Notes under the pieces: generated by a model | Database searches by the model: none | Told to the model about the DNA's origin: nothing | The model's input: the letters and a program-made list of their open reading frames with translations, nothing else | Program-made: the position numbers and the translations under genes | NCBI GenBank assembly: GCA_947034895.1 | Contig: OX344765.1 | Coordinates: forward strand, 15,753,001-15,817,000 | DNA: 64,000 nucleotides | Source: Rhytidiadelphus loreus | Taxonomy: Eukaryota; Streptophyta; Bryopsida; Hypnales; Hylocomiaceae | Reading direction: 5' to 3' | Shown: piece by piece, positions 1 to 9,700 of the stretch | Layout: the number at the start of each line of letters is the position of its first letter | How positions within the stretch are numbered: the first letter of the stretch is position 1

Positions 1-3000
1 CAAGCTATGACCGATGATCATAAAACCAAAATGAGTCCTTTGTGGAAATTGGAGAGTGATCGTTTTGATGATAGACTACGGCAAAGTAAGAATCACCATC
101 ATTTGGTGGGAAAAATGTTTTTCATCTGTGACGGGAATCACAGATTTCAAGCTTGGACTGGCTTCATAGATCAAGTTCATAAAGAGGACCCAAATTGGCA
201 CATTTCGGTGGATAGCATTTGTTTGGACCCTACAGGAAGAATTGGGCTATTCTTACATGCCATGCATGATATCAACAAGTAAGAACCTTTTCATGCTATT
301 TCCATTTTCTTCTCTTTGTCGACAATTATAGTATGGTTCATTATCTTATATTTTGAATGTTTTATAGGTCCAATGAAAACAGCCACGTGAAGACGAACCT
401 AGTGCATACTTTGTATAGGATTCGAGCTACAGGTACACAAAGCTTGGAGAGTTTCAAAGACATTCTCCTTGATAGGGAGTACATTAAATGTTTGCGAAAC
501 CCTGTAAGAGGAAAAAGTTGGTATCCTCTCACAAAAGACGTGTTCATTTCATTTTTATGGCGGGTGAGTAAAGACGTTTTTTACTTCTATAGTTTCAAAT
601 AAAAAAATTTATTTTATTTTTAAGCTCATAAAATATATCTTTATATCCTTCCTAAACGTGATGTTTATATGTGCAGCAAGAAATTGCTGATGCTGCAGAT
701 GTTGCAGTTAGAACATTATTGGGGGAAGATCCATCAATTTCGAGGACTGACGAAGAAATCACGAGTGTTATGCTTGAAGCAGCAAAATTGAAGACAAACA
801 GTTACAAAGGCTAATTCTCCAAATGGTTAGCAGTTGCGCATCCAACACTTGGTGATGAGTTTCTGGCTCAGGTAGAATTTCATAATTTATCCATCATTCT
901 GAATTGTATTTGAAGTGATTTGTTTTATTACTTCGGCCAATTAAGCAATGGTGATCAAATATGTTTCTGCATCAATTTGTTTTGGATTGAATTGTATTAA
1001 TTATTTTTTGTGAAGGTCACCCTACATTGGAGCAAGAATTCAAAACCTGAGATGACATTGGACAAGCTTCAATTGCTAGCAACATCTGTGGCTCCTGTTT
1101 TCTTTAAAGTGAGATGTTTGTGTTGGTAGAATTCTGGTACTGAAACAAGAAAGGCTGCCCATTTTCCCAGCAAACCATTATTGGATAAGGACTTCGAGTC
1201 CTGGCTAAACAAGGCTTGCTTTTGAGGATCTGTAAGTATCTTTTGCCATTATGGAATTCTTTTGTAATGTACTCAAAGTTCACTTCATAATTTTTTGTAA
1301 TTTAACTAATATTATTATGCAATATTCACTAAATTGATTTTTTTTTCTTTAGCTGGAGGAAGCATTCTGCACCGAGTATGAGAGCCTACAAACAAAAGAA
1401 GGCATTAGCGTTTTAGTAGATCCTTCCAAGCTACCATTGTCTCCGGCCGAATTCGTAGAGTACTGGCGTGTTCGCATTTGGGCGCACGGATTCTCGTCTT
1501 TGTTTCAAGGCAAAGATTCGTATTCACGAACTAAAGCATTTAGTTTGTATAATTATACATCACGCATTGTGAAGCGTGTTCTTTACAGGTACAATACATT
1601 TACTGAGCATATAATGCTGTCAATTATTGTCTTTTTCCTACATTTTCATTTTTTTATCTCACTACTTTTTTTATCAATATTGGCAGATACTTCATGTTCG
1701 AATTGGTACTCAAGGATGCCATAGCACGGGATCAGCTTCCGGGTTTCTTTCAAGCGTGGGTCAATAAGACATCCATAGAACACTGCATGTACTCACCTGG
1801 TTTGATTCGATCATGGGGTGTCCTACACCTCAATGCTGGTTGTTGGTACTTAGATTGTGGAGGAAGTTTCTGCCCTCAACAAGAAGAATCCAAGAAGAAA
1901 GCAATTGAAGATGCAGAGAAGGGATTAGGAGACAGTCATCCTCCAAATCCAATTGATCTTGAAACCCTTACAGAGCAGGATCTTACTCTCGATGTTTCTC
2001 ATTTGAATGAGAAAGACAAGATTAAAGCTATGAAACAAATGCAGCGAGCTGCTGAAAAGGCGGAGGCAAAAAAGATTAAAGGTGAACTCAGAAAAGCAGA
2101 AAAAGTGTCTAAAGCTAGTTTGGTGGCCAATGTCAAGGCCCAGGCTGCTGAAGCAGTTGCCACAATTAAGGCTACAGGTAAGGCACCGAAACATTTGCCC
2201 ATAATTGGTGGATCTGGTGGGGATGGCACTCAAATTTCTTCAGCTTCTCCAACAGAAGGCACACGTAAGCGAGATAGTTCCTCTATCGATCTTACTATCT
2301 CTCGTCTTTCACTGGACCATGTACCAGTGCCACTGACAATTGATTCGACATTACCAGAAGTGGATAGTTTTATTTTTAATGGATCTTTGCACTCACTTCT
2401 CGACCACCGTATTCAACATGGATCATTTCCTTCGGGGTGGAACGAACTTCAATCTTTTCTTGACAAGGTAGATCTCAGATTTCATCTTCCATTTGCTTCA
2501 ATATATTCTTACTAGTTCTTTTGACTTTTACAAAGTTGTTCTCCTTTCTAATTCTTGTTTTTGAACAGCACAAGAGAGATAAAGAAAGATTTTTCAAAGG
2601 CAATGTTTCCCATTCTCGAGCTGTCGATCTACTGATTTTCGATATTCCCGAGGATCTTCCTGTCCCAGGGGTATCAAATCCTACATCTATTGTTCCTCCG
2701 TGGAACATTCTTCATTCGAATTTCCTGAAGTCTATTTTTGATTTCGCTGGAAGTCATTTGCACGACGACAGAGCTTTATTAATCTTTCATTCCGATTCGA
2801 GTCAAGTAAAATCAGACTTGAAAGGATTCTGTCGAGCATTTCACTTCAAAGTTTATCGCAAATGGACTGATATCAATCGTCTTCATTTAATCCACCCTCG
2901 TGATTCATCAAAGACGGTATGTAAATCCTTTTTTTCCCTATAATCAACATTTATTTATTTTTATTGTTTATCTTACTCTCAATGCATATGATTCTGATGT

Positions 3001-4084
3001 CTCGGACATTGTTCTATGCAGACTCTCATTTTTGGTATTCAACTACTTGTAAGGAACTTTGATGACATCCATCGTTCTCGTTTCAAAATCCAAATGGTAC
3101 CACATTTGGATACAGCTGGCATTGATGTCAACTTCGATGATGTGCTACACAACATGGTGACAAAAGAGTCACAGCTTTTTTACGACAATGTTCCTTGGCG
3201 AGGTTCGCGAGAGAAAGATTCCGATCTAATGCAGATTCTTGTTGAATCTTTTTCAATAATAGGCGATGTGGTGTTCGATTGCTCAGCATCCACAGGTTTA
3301 AAATTCTTTGCATTTAATTTTCATCCTTCTTGATATATATTGGTATGAGTTACATTAGCTACTTCTTTCCTTATCAATTGTTTCAATTCATCAAATTTTT
3401 GTTTTATTGTTTGTTTATTTTGGTGACTTCATCTAATTTATTGTTTTCAATTCATCTAATTTTGTCTTTGGAAGTTCATCAGTTATATCTAATTTCTGAA
3501 TTCATGAATTCCAGGTTCCTCTATTCATGCTTGTCGTAGGTCAGGCCGTCACATTGTAGCCTTTGAAGAAGATACATTGATTTTCGATGCTCTTCTACAA
3601 CCCCTTATTATTGAGAAATCAAACCCAGTTTCGAAGCGGCAACGGATCAATGAAGATATTACTAGCTCGGATGAAGATGCTGAATCAGATTCCGAAGTAC
3701 CAGTAGTTGAAGCTACAAACTTATTCTGTACGTAAGTCCTTTCATTCTTTTTTATATACAATTGTTACTTTGAAAATTGATCCCCCATACTTATTATTGT
3801 TTTAGTATCTTTCACCAACTAATTATCTTCATATTTTGATACGATGCAGCTCAACAGTGACTACAGTTTCTTCAAGGACCTCTATTCTTCAATTTGCAAG
3901 GAAGGAAATAGTGAATAGTCCCCCAAAAACTTTCCTATTACCAATTTATGCTCGTGATGTAGCAGAAGAATTTGTTAGGGCACCTCCTATTCTTTCTAGG
4001 TCTCGTAAATTTCGTGGCGACAAAAGAGTTCTTCAGGTAGTAGATGACGCAGCAGATTGTGATGATGATGTTCATTGTGAGTAG
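1..4084 (+). pseudogene. ParB-like / N6-N4 DNA-methyltransferase-like fusion gene, 10 exons, 5' incomplete, three internal stops
   Basis: Exons 1-278, 368-563, 677-871, 1016-1231, 1353-1588, 1687-2467, 2569-2916, 3022-3295, 3515-3731 and 3850-4084 have GT..AG borders and keep phase, giving 991 codons plus a stop. The frame is open at base 1, so the start may lie outside; the first Met is at 7. Near residue 44 (base 130) is DGNHR followed by xxAW, the ParB/sulfiredoxin-fold signature. Residues about 480-537 are a Lys/Glu/Ala coiled coil. From about residue 654 the order matches beta-class DNA methyltransferases: DLLIFDIPE (motif IV position, normally DPPY), ALLIFHSD, a TLIFGIQLLVR strand, then DSDLMQILVESF and DVVFDCSASTGS (normally DPFxGxGS). 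The C-terminus is acidic (SSDEDAESDSE). TAA at 812, TAG at 1127 and TGA at 1223 interrupt exons 3 and 4. Known of the family: ParB domains fused to N6/N4 methylases occur in phages and bacteria. Inferred: a decaying and probably catalytically dead plant copy. A real gene with further unrecognised splicing is less likely. Confidence 0.66.
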
Positions 4085-5190
4085 CGTAGGGATTAAAATC
4101 TCTAGCATGTTCTACACATTTTCTGGATATCATTTTCTACTTTAATTTGATCGGTGAGACTAAAAGGGCCACCGACTTCTTGGTTTTCAATTTCTTTGTC
4201 AAAGTCCATCACTAAACTGCAAATATGTTTTTGATTATGTTAATAATGCACTAAAAGGTTTGTCCCCTATTATAATATTTAATTTTTGTAATAATTTCAA
4301 TTTCTAATTTTAAATGTCACACTCATGTTCTACAAAATGGTTTACAATATCTAAACAAATTGTACAATTATTTCAATTGATGTTTACATTTTAACTGGTT
4401 TTATATTTCAACCATGATTGCATCTTCTTTAAATCTTCTCAGATTATATGAAAAATTCGTTTTCTTGACTACCAAGAAATTACATTAAATCATAAAAAGT
4501 TTCATTTCTTTAAACTATAATTGATTTTACATAGGCTTAATGTGACCCAAATTTATCGTAAACTAGTTTCTATGGTAATGTTCAAAACTATCTATGAGGT
4601 CATATTCATTATATTCAGACTTCTCGTAGATTAGGAGGCAACTAGTAGTATTATAAATTCATTTAAGGAATTTATAATTGAATTCCACCCAAACTTATGC
4701 TAAAATACTGATTCAAAAATGAAATTCAAGAAGTTCGTGGTGTTGTCTATTTAAATAAATACTAGTAATGAGAAAAAGTATTTTATCTTTAAATCAAAGA
4801 TAAAATAAAAGACTGTAAAAAGTCTTTCTAAAATGAATATGGTTTTTATATTATATATTATGAATATTTTTAATTTGCTTGTTCCATTTTATTTAATTCA
4901 ATTCTTTAATGACCACCAAATTGAAATTATTGTCATTGCAAATTTATATTCACTTATGCATGTAATGCATAATTATATTGCTATAAAAAATATGATTTTA
5001 CTTGGCTTATTAAATTATGATATTTTCAATAAGGGAGAAAAAAATATTCTCTTGTTTTGCATAAACGAATTTTAAATTTTAGCATATTATTCTTCTACCA
5101 TATATTTCAATTTCTTGCACGGTCTTAGGTCTCATCTAAGCACGGTCATAGGTTTTTCTTTTTATGAACTTATAATTTTTTCAGAATTTA
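4085..5190. other. AT-rich intergenic stretch
   Basis: About 1.1 kb lies between the methyltransferase-like gene and the truncated end of the gypsy element. It is very AT-rich with only chance ORFs, the largest at 4833-5075 being low-complexity. Two similar phrases, 'gcacggtcttaggt' and 'gcacggtcatagg', occur near 5117 and 5140. I see no gene, no LTR and no clear polyadenylation site. Confidence 0.5.
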
Positions 5191-5206
5191 GTTTATAATC
5201 CACGCT

Positions 5207-5791
5207 CTATGCTCTACGCTCATGCGACAGCATTCCCCAGTCTAGGATTAAGGAAGCATGACCGGCTCTAACACCCTTCACTGTTTTAATTATCAAGTCG
5301 AATGATTGTAAACATGCGATTAACTTTGCTACTCTTCCTTCGGGATAGGCCTGTTGAATTAAAAGCTTCAGTTCCTCGGTTTCGCATTGCACTACGGTCG
5401 GCCACGAACTTGCCAGCAGATAGTGCTTGAACTTCGTGCACCCAAATAATAATGCTACTCCGATTTTTCAAAGAGGTGAATACTTCTACTCACAACAGGA
5501 CATCAGATGGCTCGCATAGTAAATTGGATGAGCTCGTCCACTTTCATCATTTTGCATCAGAACCGCTACCACTACATGCTCGGAAGCTGAAGGATTTACA
5601 ATAAATTGCTTTCTCCAGTCTGGGTTACATACGACCGGTCTGCTTGCTAAACAGTCTTTTATGTATTCAAAAGCGCAAGTACATTCTTTAGTCCACTCAA
5701 AAGGTTTGGATCTGGATATCAACGCACTAATTGGTCTTCCAATCCCTGCTAAGTTGGGAATGAATCGGTTGTGATATATAGTGGTCCCCAC
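5207..5791 (-). pseudogene. RT connection and RNase H remnant of pol; end of the element
   Basis: The first frame (5791-5486) reads RFIPNLAGIGRPISALISRS and then HPIYYASHLMS, the gypsy connection and start of RNase H. The first catalytic Asp region, usually VxTDAS, is NPSAS here, so activity is probably lost. After a stop and frameshift, the text LLFGCTKFKHYLLASSW and LIACLQSFDLIIKTVKG (to 5207) matches the distal RNase H. Homology stops about 5200 with no integrase. Confidence 0.7.
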
Positions 5792-6378
5792 ATGCTAGCA
5801 ACTTGCTCTCGAGTGGTTGGAATTTCCATTTCCAGAATACGCTGCACTTTTTTTGGATCAATTTTTAAACCTCCTCGAAACACTACATGGCCCAACAAAG
5901 GACATTCTTCGAAACCAAACTTACATTTTGAAGGACTCAATGAGCAACCGTGCTCTCTCAAACGTTGGAATGCAACTCGCACTTGCTCTGCGTGGTTGGC
6001 TTGATCTCCATATATAGCAAAATCGTCTAAGTAAACACGTATGAATCGCCCAATATAAGGTGCAAAGATCTTGAGCTGTATCCGCTGGAATGTACCACGA
6101 GCATTACATAACCCGAACGGCATGCGTAGCCAAGCATACGTACTCCAAGGAGTGGTGAAAGTTGTGTAAAGGACACTCTCTTGATGAATACGAATTTGGT
6201 GATAACCCGAATAGCCATCACAAAATGAATATAGCTCGTGCCCTACTACCTCATCCAACAATTCGTCTATATGTAGCAATGGTTGTCTGTCTTTTTTGGT
6301 GAATTGATTAAGAGCTTTATAATTGACACACACTCTCCATTTTCCTCCCTTTTTAGGCACAATCACCACAGGTGACAC
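5749..6378 (-). pseudogene. Reverse transcriptase domain of pol
   Basis: The conserved order is present: SPVVIVPKKGGKWRVCVNY, YSGYHQI, LRMPFGLCNARGTFQR and the catalytic VYLDDFAIY (YxDD). A connection segment with SPSKCKFG and LGHVV follows. The frame ends in ...MWGPLYITTDSFPT, which is out of register. The true continuation (RFIPNLA...) is in another frame from about 5791, so a frameshift separates RT from RNase H. The catalytic aspartates are intact. Confidence 0.85.
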
Positions 6379-7320
6379 CTACTCTGTATTTCGTACTTCA
6401 GGTATAAAACCACCTTCCAAAAGGCAATCTAACTCGGCACGCAAGATTGCCATTTTTTCAGGTGCCATCCTTTTCTGCTTCGAACAAACCAGTCTTGCTT
6501 CTGGCATTAATTCAATACGGTGTTGTTCTAGGTTGATGGCTGGTAAGTCCGAGTGTTTCGTGACAAATAGATCAGTGTAATCAACTATTGCCTGCTCCAA
6601 TTTTTCTTTCTCCTTAGCTGTTAAACTGGGTCCAAATTTCAACAATTTGATTAGTTCGTCATTTTCACAAGGTTGCACATCGGTATCCTCGAGATGATTC
6701 ATGGAGTTAGTAATCATTTGCGGCAGCACATCGATTGCATATAAATCCACCTCAGAAACGTCTGAATCGTCGCTAGACTCTAACATCTCGTTGGTCTGAT
6801 CCGAGTCCCAGGATGATTCACCTGATGACATATCCAGGTTAGAATCGTTAGACGAGATGGAAATTGTGTCTGGCATCACGCGGATGCTGACCCTGTTTAA
6901 TGCTGAACCAATTTTCATTTTGCCCTTTTCCCAATAATTTACTGCCTTCACTTGTCGTAACCATGGTCTCCCTAAAATAAGTGAATAACCTCCATTGCGC
7001 ATGGAAATATTTAACACTTGAAAATCAATTTTTACCGTAACACCATTAACAGTGACTAGAATCCGGCAAATTTGCCCCAGTGACTTCACGCACCTGTGGT
7101 CAGCCACCTTCAACCGCTTAGAAGAAGACTTATTCGGTTTCAACCCAGTCTTTTCCATAAACCAACTTGCCATTATGTTGACCACGGCACCTCCATCAAT
7201 TAAACAACCGTCTATAACTCGACCATACACGGTAGCTTCAACCTGAGGTGCTTTTAGATCACCATGAGCTTTATCGGCAACGTGAATCTCTGCTAAACTT
7301 TCCCTCCTTCTTGTGCTTAT
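6379..7320 (-). pseudogene. Retropepsin-like protease and linker of pol
   Basis: The open frame contains CLIDGGAVVNIM near 7190, the retropepsin active-site loop in the D-G-G-A form seen in some plant gypsy proteases, and SLILGRPWL about 85 residues later, the second hallmark (ILGR-W-L). A Ser/Asp-rich linker follows and leads into PEVRNTE, after which TAG interrupts entry to the reverse transcriptase. The enzyme would cleave Gag-Pol. The loop is intact but the polyprotein is not. Confidence 0.7.
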
Positions 7321-7323
7321 TCC

Positions 7324-7750
7324 CTAGCGCAATTCCCTCCTTAAATTTGGACATTGGGCAACTAGTTGCGCCATGGTAATGTTCGCTATTTGACATCCCA
7401 GATCTGCTAGAATCGAATATTCTGACTGACCACTGCCAATTGCTAAGTCTCCGATGCCTATTTTTTGGTGGGTCCTTTTAGTATCCTTGCCAGATTTATT
7501 TCTTTTACTTTGATGATTATCATCTGAGACTGGGATGGTCTCCTTTGCTGGTCTGCCCCGTTTTGCCATCATCACCTCTGGATCTTCCTGTCCAACAAGT
7601 GGTCCTTCGGCTATTTGAACCAAATTAATCTCGGGCAACTTGACATTGCTTGATGTTTTTCCTTTGTCGAGATTTGGGCAATCACTATTATAATGTTCCT
7701 TTAATCCACATCCGTGGCAAGTTACAAACTAAACAGGACGAACTGGATTC
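7324..7750 (-). pseudogene. gag nucleocapsid zinc knuckle and Gag-Pol linker
   Basis: The minus strand of 7678-7719 reads CHGCGLKEHYNSDC, an exact CX2CX4HX4C zinc knuckle that binds RNA in retroelement nucleocapsids. A TAG lies just upstream (after NPVRPV), and a frameshift separates it from the capsid frame. Downstream is an open linker of about 100 codons, rich in K, R and Q, ending at TAG near 7324 but continuing in the same frame into the protease. Confidence 0.7.
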
Positions 7751-7939
7751 GTACGTCCCTCAGGTTGCGGACTTTTTGAACGAATATTACTTTGACCTTG
7801 GAGCAAGAACAATTTTAAATCGCGCATCTCAGTCACAAGTTGAGAAATCTCTTGGTCTTTCGAGTTTTGCTGAACTTTATTTCGGTCTACTGTGGAGTAA
7901 ACACTGTCTTTGTAACTTGGGCCGTCACAATGTTTGTTG

Positions 7940-8525
7940 ATTCATGTACGATGTTTGACAAGTTCAATTCCTTTCGCTGAGCCAAGGTAAGTGCCACCTC
8001 AAAAGTAGCAGGATCCTTCCAGGCCACAATCTCCTAGATTGATGGTTTGAGTCCCCCTACAAAGCTTCGTAATACCAAGGCATCGATACTGCTCAAATCT
8101 GTAGATATATTCTTTGGACTTTTAGCTCCTTCTCCCCCGCTAATGATTGGTGGGCATTTTAAGCTTTTCTGAATCCGATTTTGTAACTCCCGCACCTTTT
8201 CACTAAACTGACACACTATTTCATTTGGTCCTTGCATCATGATACTAAGAGCTCCCAGAAGATTTTGGTAACTTTCGCGCTCTTGGAACTCAACGACTAA
8301 AGCATCGGTAAGTGCTTTCCACGTTCCTCGCGTTGTTCTAGACTATCGGTCATACCAAAAAGATGTTGTGTCATCAAGATGAATCGGCAGCAGTTCCAGC
8401 CACAATTCTTTTGTCCGATCTCCATTAGCCATACAAGACCTCTTGTATTGTTTCAAAAAATGCTCTGGGTCTTCTTTATCTTTTCCCGCAAACACTAGTA
8501 TGGTCACCATCTCTCTACCGATCAA
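7940..8525 (-). pseudogene. gag (Retrotrans_gag-like capsid region), broken by stops
   Basis: The frame opens MIGREMVTI, then reads FAGKDKEDPEHFLKQYKR and a segment ending SFWYDR, the usual plant gypsy capsid pattern (F-x-G-x4-ED-x2-FL ... L-x6-FWY). An in-frame TAG follows WYDR, and the same frame continues to about 8037 (GGLKPSI, TAG) and on to about 7880. Gag would form the virus-like particle. This copy cannot give a full-length product. Confidence 0.7.
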
Positions 8526-8929
8526 TTGTGACCTGCTTCGGAGATATTTTTGGCGGCCGCATCTGCCTCGAAGTTCTCCTCCCTGGATATATAAACCACT
8601 TCTACAGTCCTAAATTCCTGAGTTAATTCTTTAACGGTTTGGAAATATGATTGAAGTTTTTCAGACCTTACCTCCCAGTTTCTTGATACTTGATTACAGA
8701 CCAACTTCGAATCTCCTTTAACTTGAATATGCTTTATCTCTTTTGCTCTTGCTATCTCGAGACTAGTCACTAGTGCGGCGTATTCCGATTGGTTACACGT
8801 TAATCCTTTTCCTAAATCTCTATGGTAAGTTTCTCTCTTTCTGTCGGGACTTACCAAAACTACACCGGCTCCTGACCCTAAACGCTTAGAACACAAGCCA
8901 TCGAAATTCAACTTCCAAGGTTTCATCAC
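8522..8929 (-). CDS. Archaeal-type RNase H (RVT_3-like) located 5' of gag
   Basis: A 135-codon open frame with the full fold order of plant/archaeal-type RNase H: WKLNFDG near the start, NQSEYAAL, VKGDSKLV and ENFEADAAAK near the end. The four acidic catalytic positions (D in NFDG, E in SEYAA, D in GDSKLV, D in EADAA) are all present, so this domain looks enzymatically intact although the rest of the element is broken. Its stop overlaps the first codons of the gag frame at 8525. In Tat gypsy elements such a domain lies after the pol RNase H and before integrase. Here it sits between PBS and gag. A rearrangement or nested insertion is an alternative explanation. Confidence 0.7.
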   Translation of the reverse strand: MMKPWKLNFDGLCSKRLGSGAGVVLVSPDRKRETYHRDLGKGLTCNQSEYAALVTSLEIARAKEIKHIQVKGDSKLVCNQVSRNWEVRSEKLQSYFQTVKELTQEFRTVEVVYISREENFEADAAAKNISEAGHN

Positions 8930-9005
8930 ACTTTCAGAACATTCAAAGCACTTCGTTATCTATATTCCTTCTATGTATGATCTTTGTTTATCCCAATAAA
9001 AGAGT

Positions 9006-9296
9006 TCATAATTCTTGAGATATAAAAGAGGGTTCCGCATATGATCCCTCTTCTCCGAAAAACTGCGGGTTAATCTTGTCATGTTGCATCATCTCAGAAT
9101 ATCGAGCTAATACAACTCGATAGCTTTCTGGTGCGTTCTCAATTCCGTAGGAATTTGATTCGATTTCAAGGGTCTGCGCATTCTCTTTAGGTATCTGAGG
9201 TGTTCGATGTGTCGTTTCTACAGACTCTGAAGTGAGATCTACGAAGTCATTTGCTTGTTGCAAGTTTTTCTCTTCAGGTAATCGATGTAAGCACAT
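9006..9296 (-). pseudogene. Leader-region ORF of the gypsy element, no recognised domain
   Basis: A 96-codon open frame lies between the PBS and the RNase H domain. The product is polar and acidic, ending ...FGEEGSYAEPSFISQEL, with no motif I recognise. It is in a different frame from the RNase H that follows 77 bases later. It may be an N-terminal part of a longer ancestral leader or gag-like ORF, or chance. It is kept because it lies inside the element and is longer than most chance frames here. Confidence 0.3.
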
Positions 9297-9372
9297 GATT
9301 ACTATCTCTTTCTACACTTCTCATAACATGGTTATCTCAACTCAATCGGCTCTCACCCTTTGACAAATTCTC

Positions 9373-9392
9373 GAGTCTCGGCAACGGAACCA
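9373..9392 (-). other. Primer-binding site of the gypsy element
   Basis: The minus strand reads TGGTTCCGTTGCCGAGACTC immediately after the LTR end and a 2-base spacer. Plant Athila/Tat-type gypsy elements have a PBS with the core CCGTTGCCG, complementary to a tRNA 3' end. The match and its position next to a CA-ending LTR support the call. The identity of the priming tRNA is not proven. Confidence 0.65.
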
Positions 9393-9394
9393 GA

Positions 9395-9700
9395 TGAAAT
9401 CGTGTAACTTTTATCTATAGCTTCGTAGTAAGAATTCAATCCCAGACAATAGAAAATCAAATGCAATATTAATGTTCATTAACCATGAATGAGACTTGCA
9501 AGCTCAGAAGGATTAATACTATCTCTTTATTCCCCTCTTTGAATTACATCCCCCCGGGCCTCCTTACCTGCCTTTCCTGTCTATATCTCTCCTTTATATT
9601 CCTTAACCTTGTTCTTTAACTGAATCTTGGCATGTTCTAATAACTAACTTAGTAACTGATCGTTCTCATACGGTTTATGGAATCATGTCACTATTGGACA
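9395..9700 (-). repeat. 5' LTR (outer boundary uncertain)
   Basis: On the minus strand this segment has a TATA-like box, AATATAAAGG (9591-9600), then an AATAAA signal 60 bases downstream (9526-9531). It ends with TTTCA two bases before the PBS, which is the expected U3-R-U5 order. The outer end could not be fixed because no partner LTR is present to align. It is placed near 9700, where recognisable promoter sequence fades. Confidence 0.55.

Larger units (their letters stand above)
5200..9700 (-). mobile_element. Degenerate Ty3/gypsy LTR retrotransposon, 3'-truncated
   Basis: Read on the minus strand, the order is partial 5' LTR (about 9700-9395), PBS, a leader ORF, an archaeal-type RNase H, gag with zinc knuckle, retropepsin, reverse transcriptase and RNase H, ending near 5207. 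No integrase, polypurine tract or second LTR is visible before the AT-rich flank. Stops and frameshifts break gag and pol several times, for example TAG after WYDR near 8341, TAG near 8037, TAG after RRELR near 7324 and TAG before the reverse transcriptase near 6379. The element is therefore non-autonomous. Known of the family: Tat/Athila-type plant gypsy elements use a similar PBS, and Tat elements carry a second archaeal-type RNase H, but downstream of RT. Confidence 0.85.

Noticed and set aside
1016..1352. Alternative splicing at 1119 (GTGAGA) to avoid the TAG and TGA stops
   Set aside because: Joining to the acceptor at 1352 shifts the frame of exon 5, and the acceptor at 1170 leads quickly to another stop, so the stops cannot be removed by a simple intron.
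1925..2233. Minus-strand open frames of 102 and 76 codons within exon 6 of the methyltransferase-like gene
   Set aside because: They mirror a well-supported plus-strand coding exon, have no domains and are explained as shadow frames.
5771..6017. Plus-strand frames opposite the reverse transcriptase
   Set aside because: Antisense shadows of the gypsy pol region.
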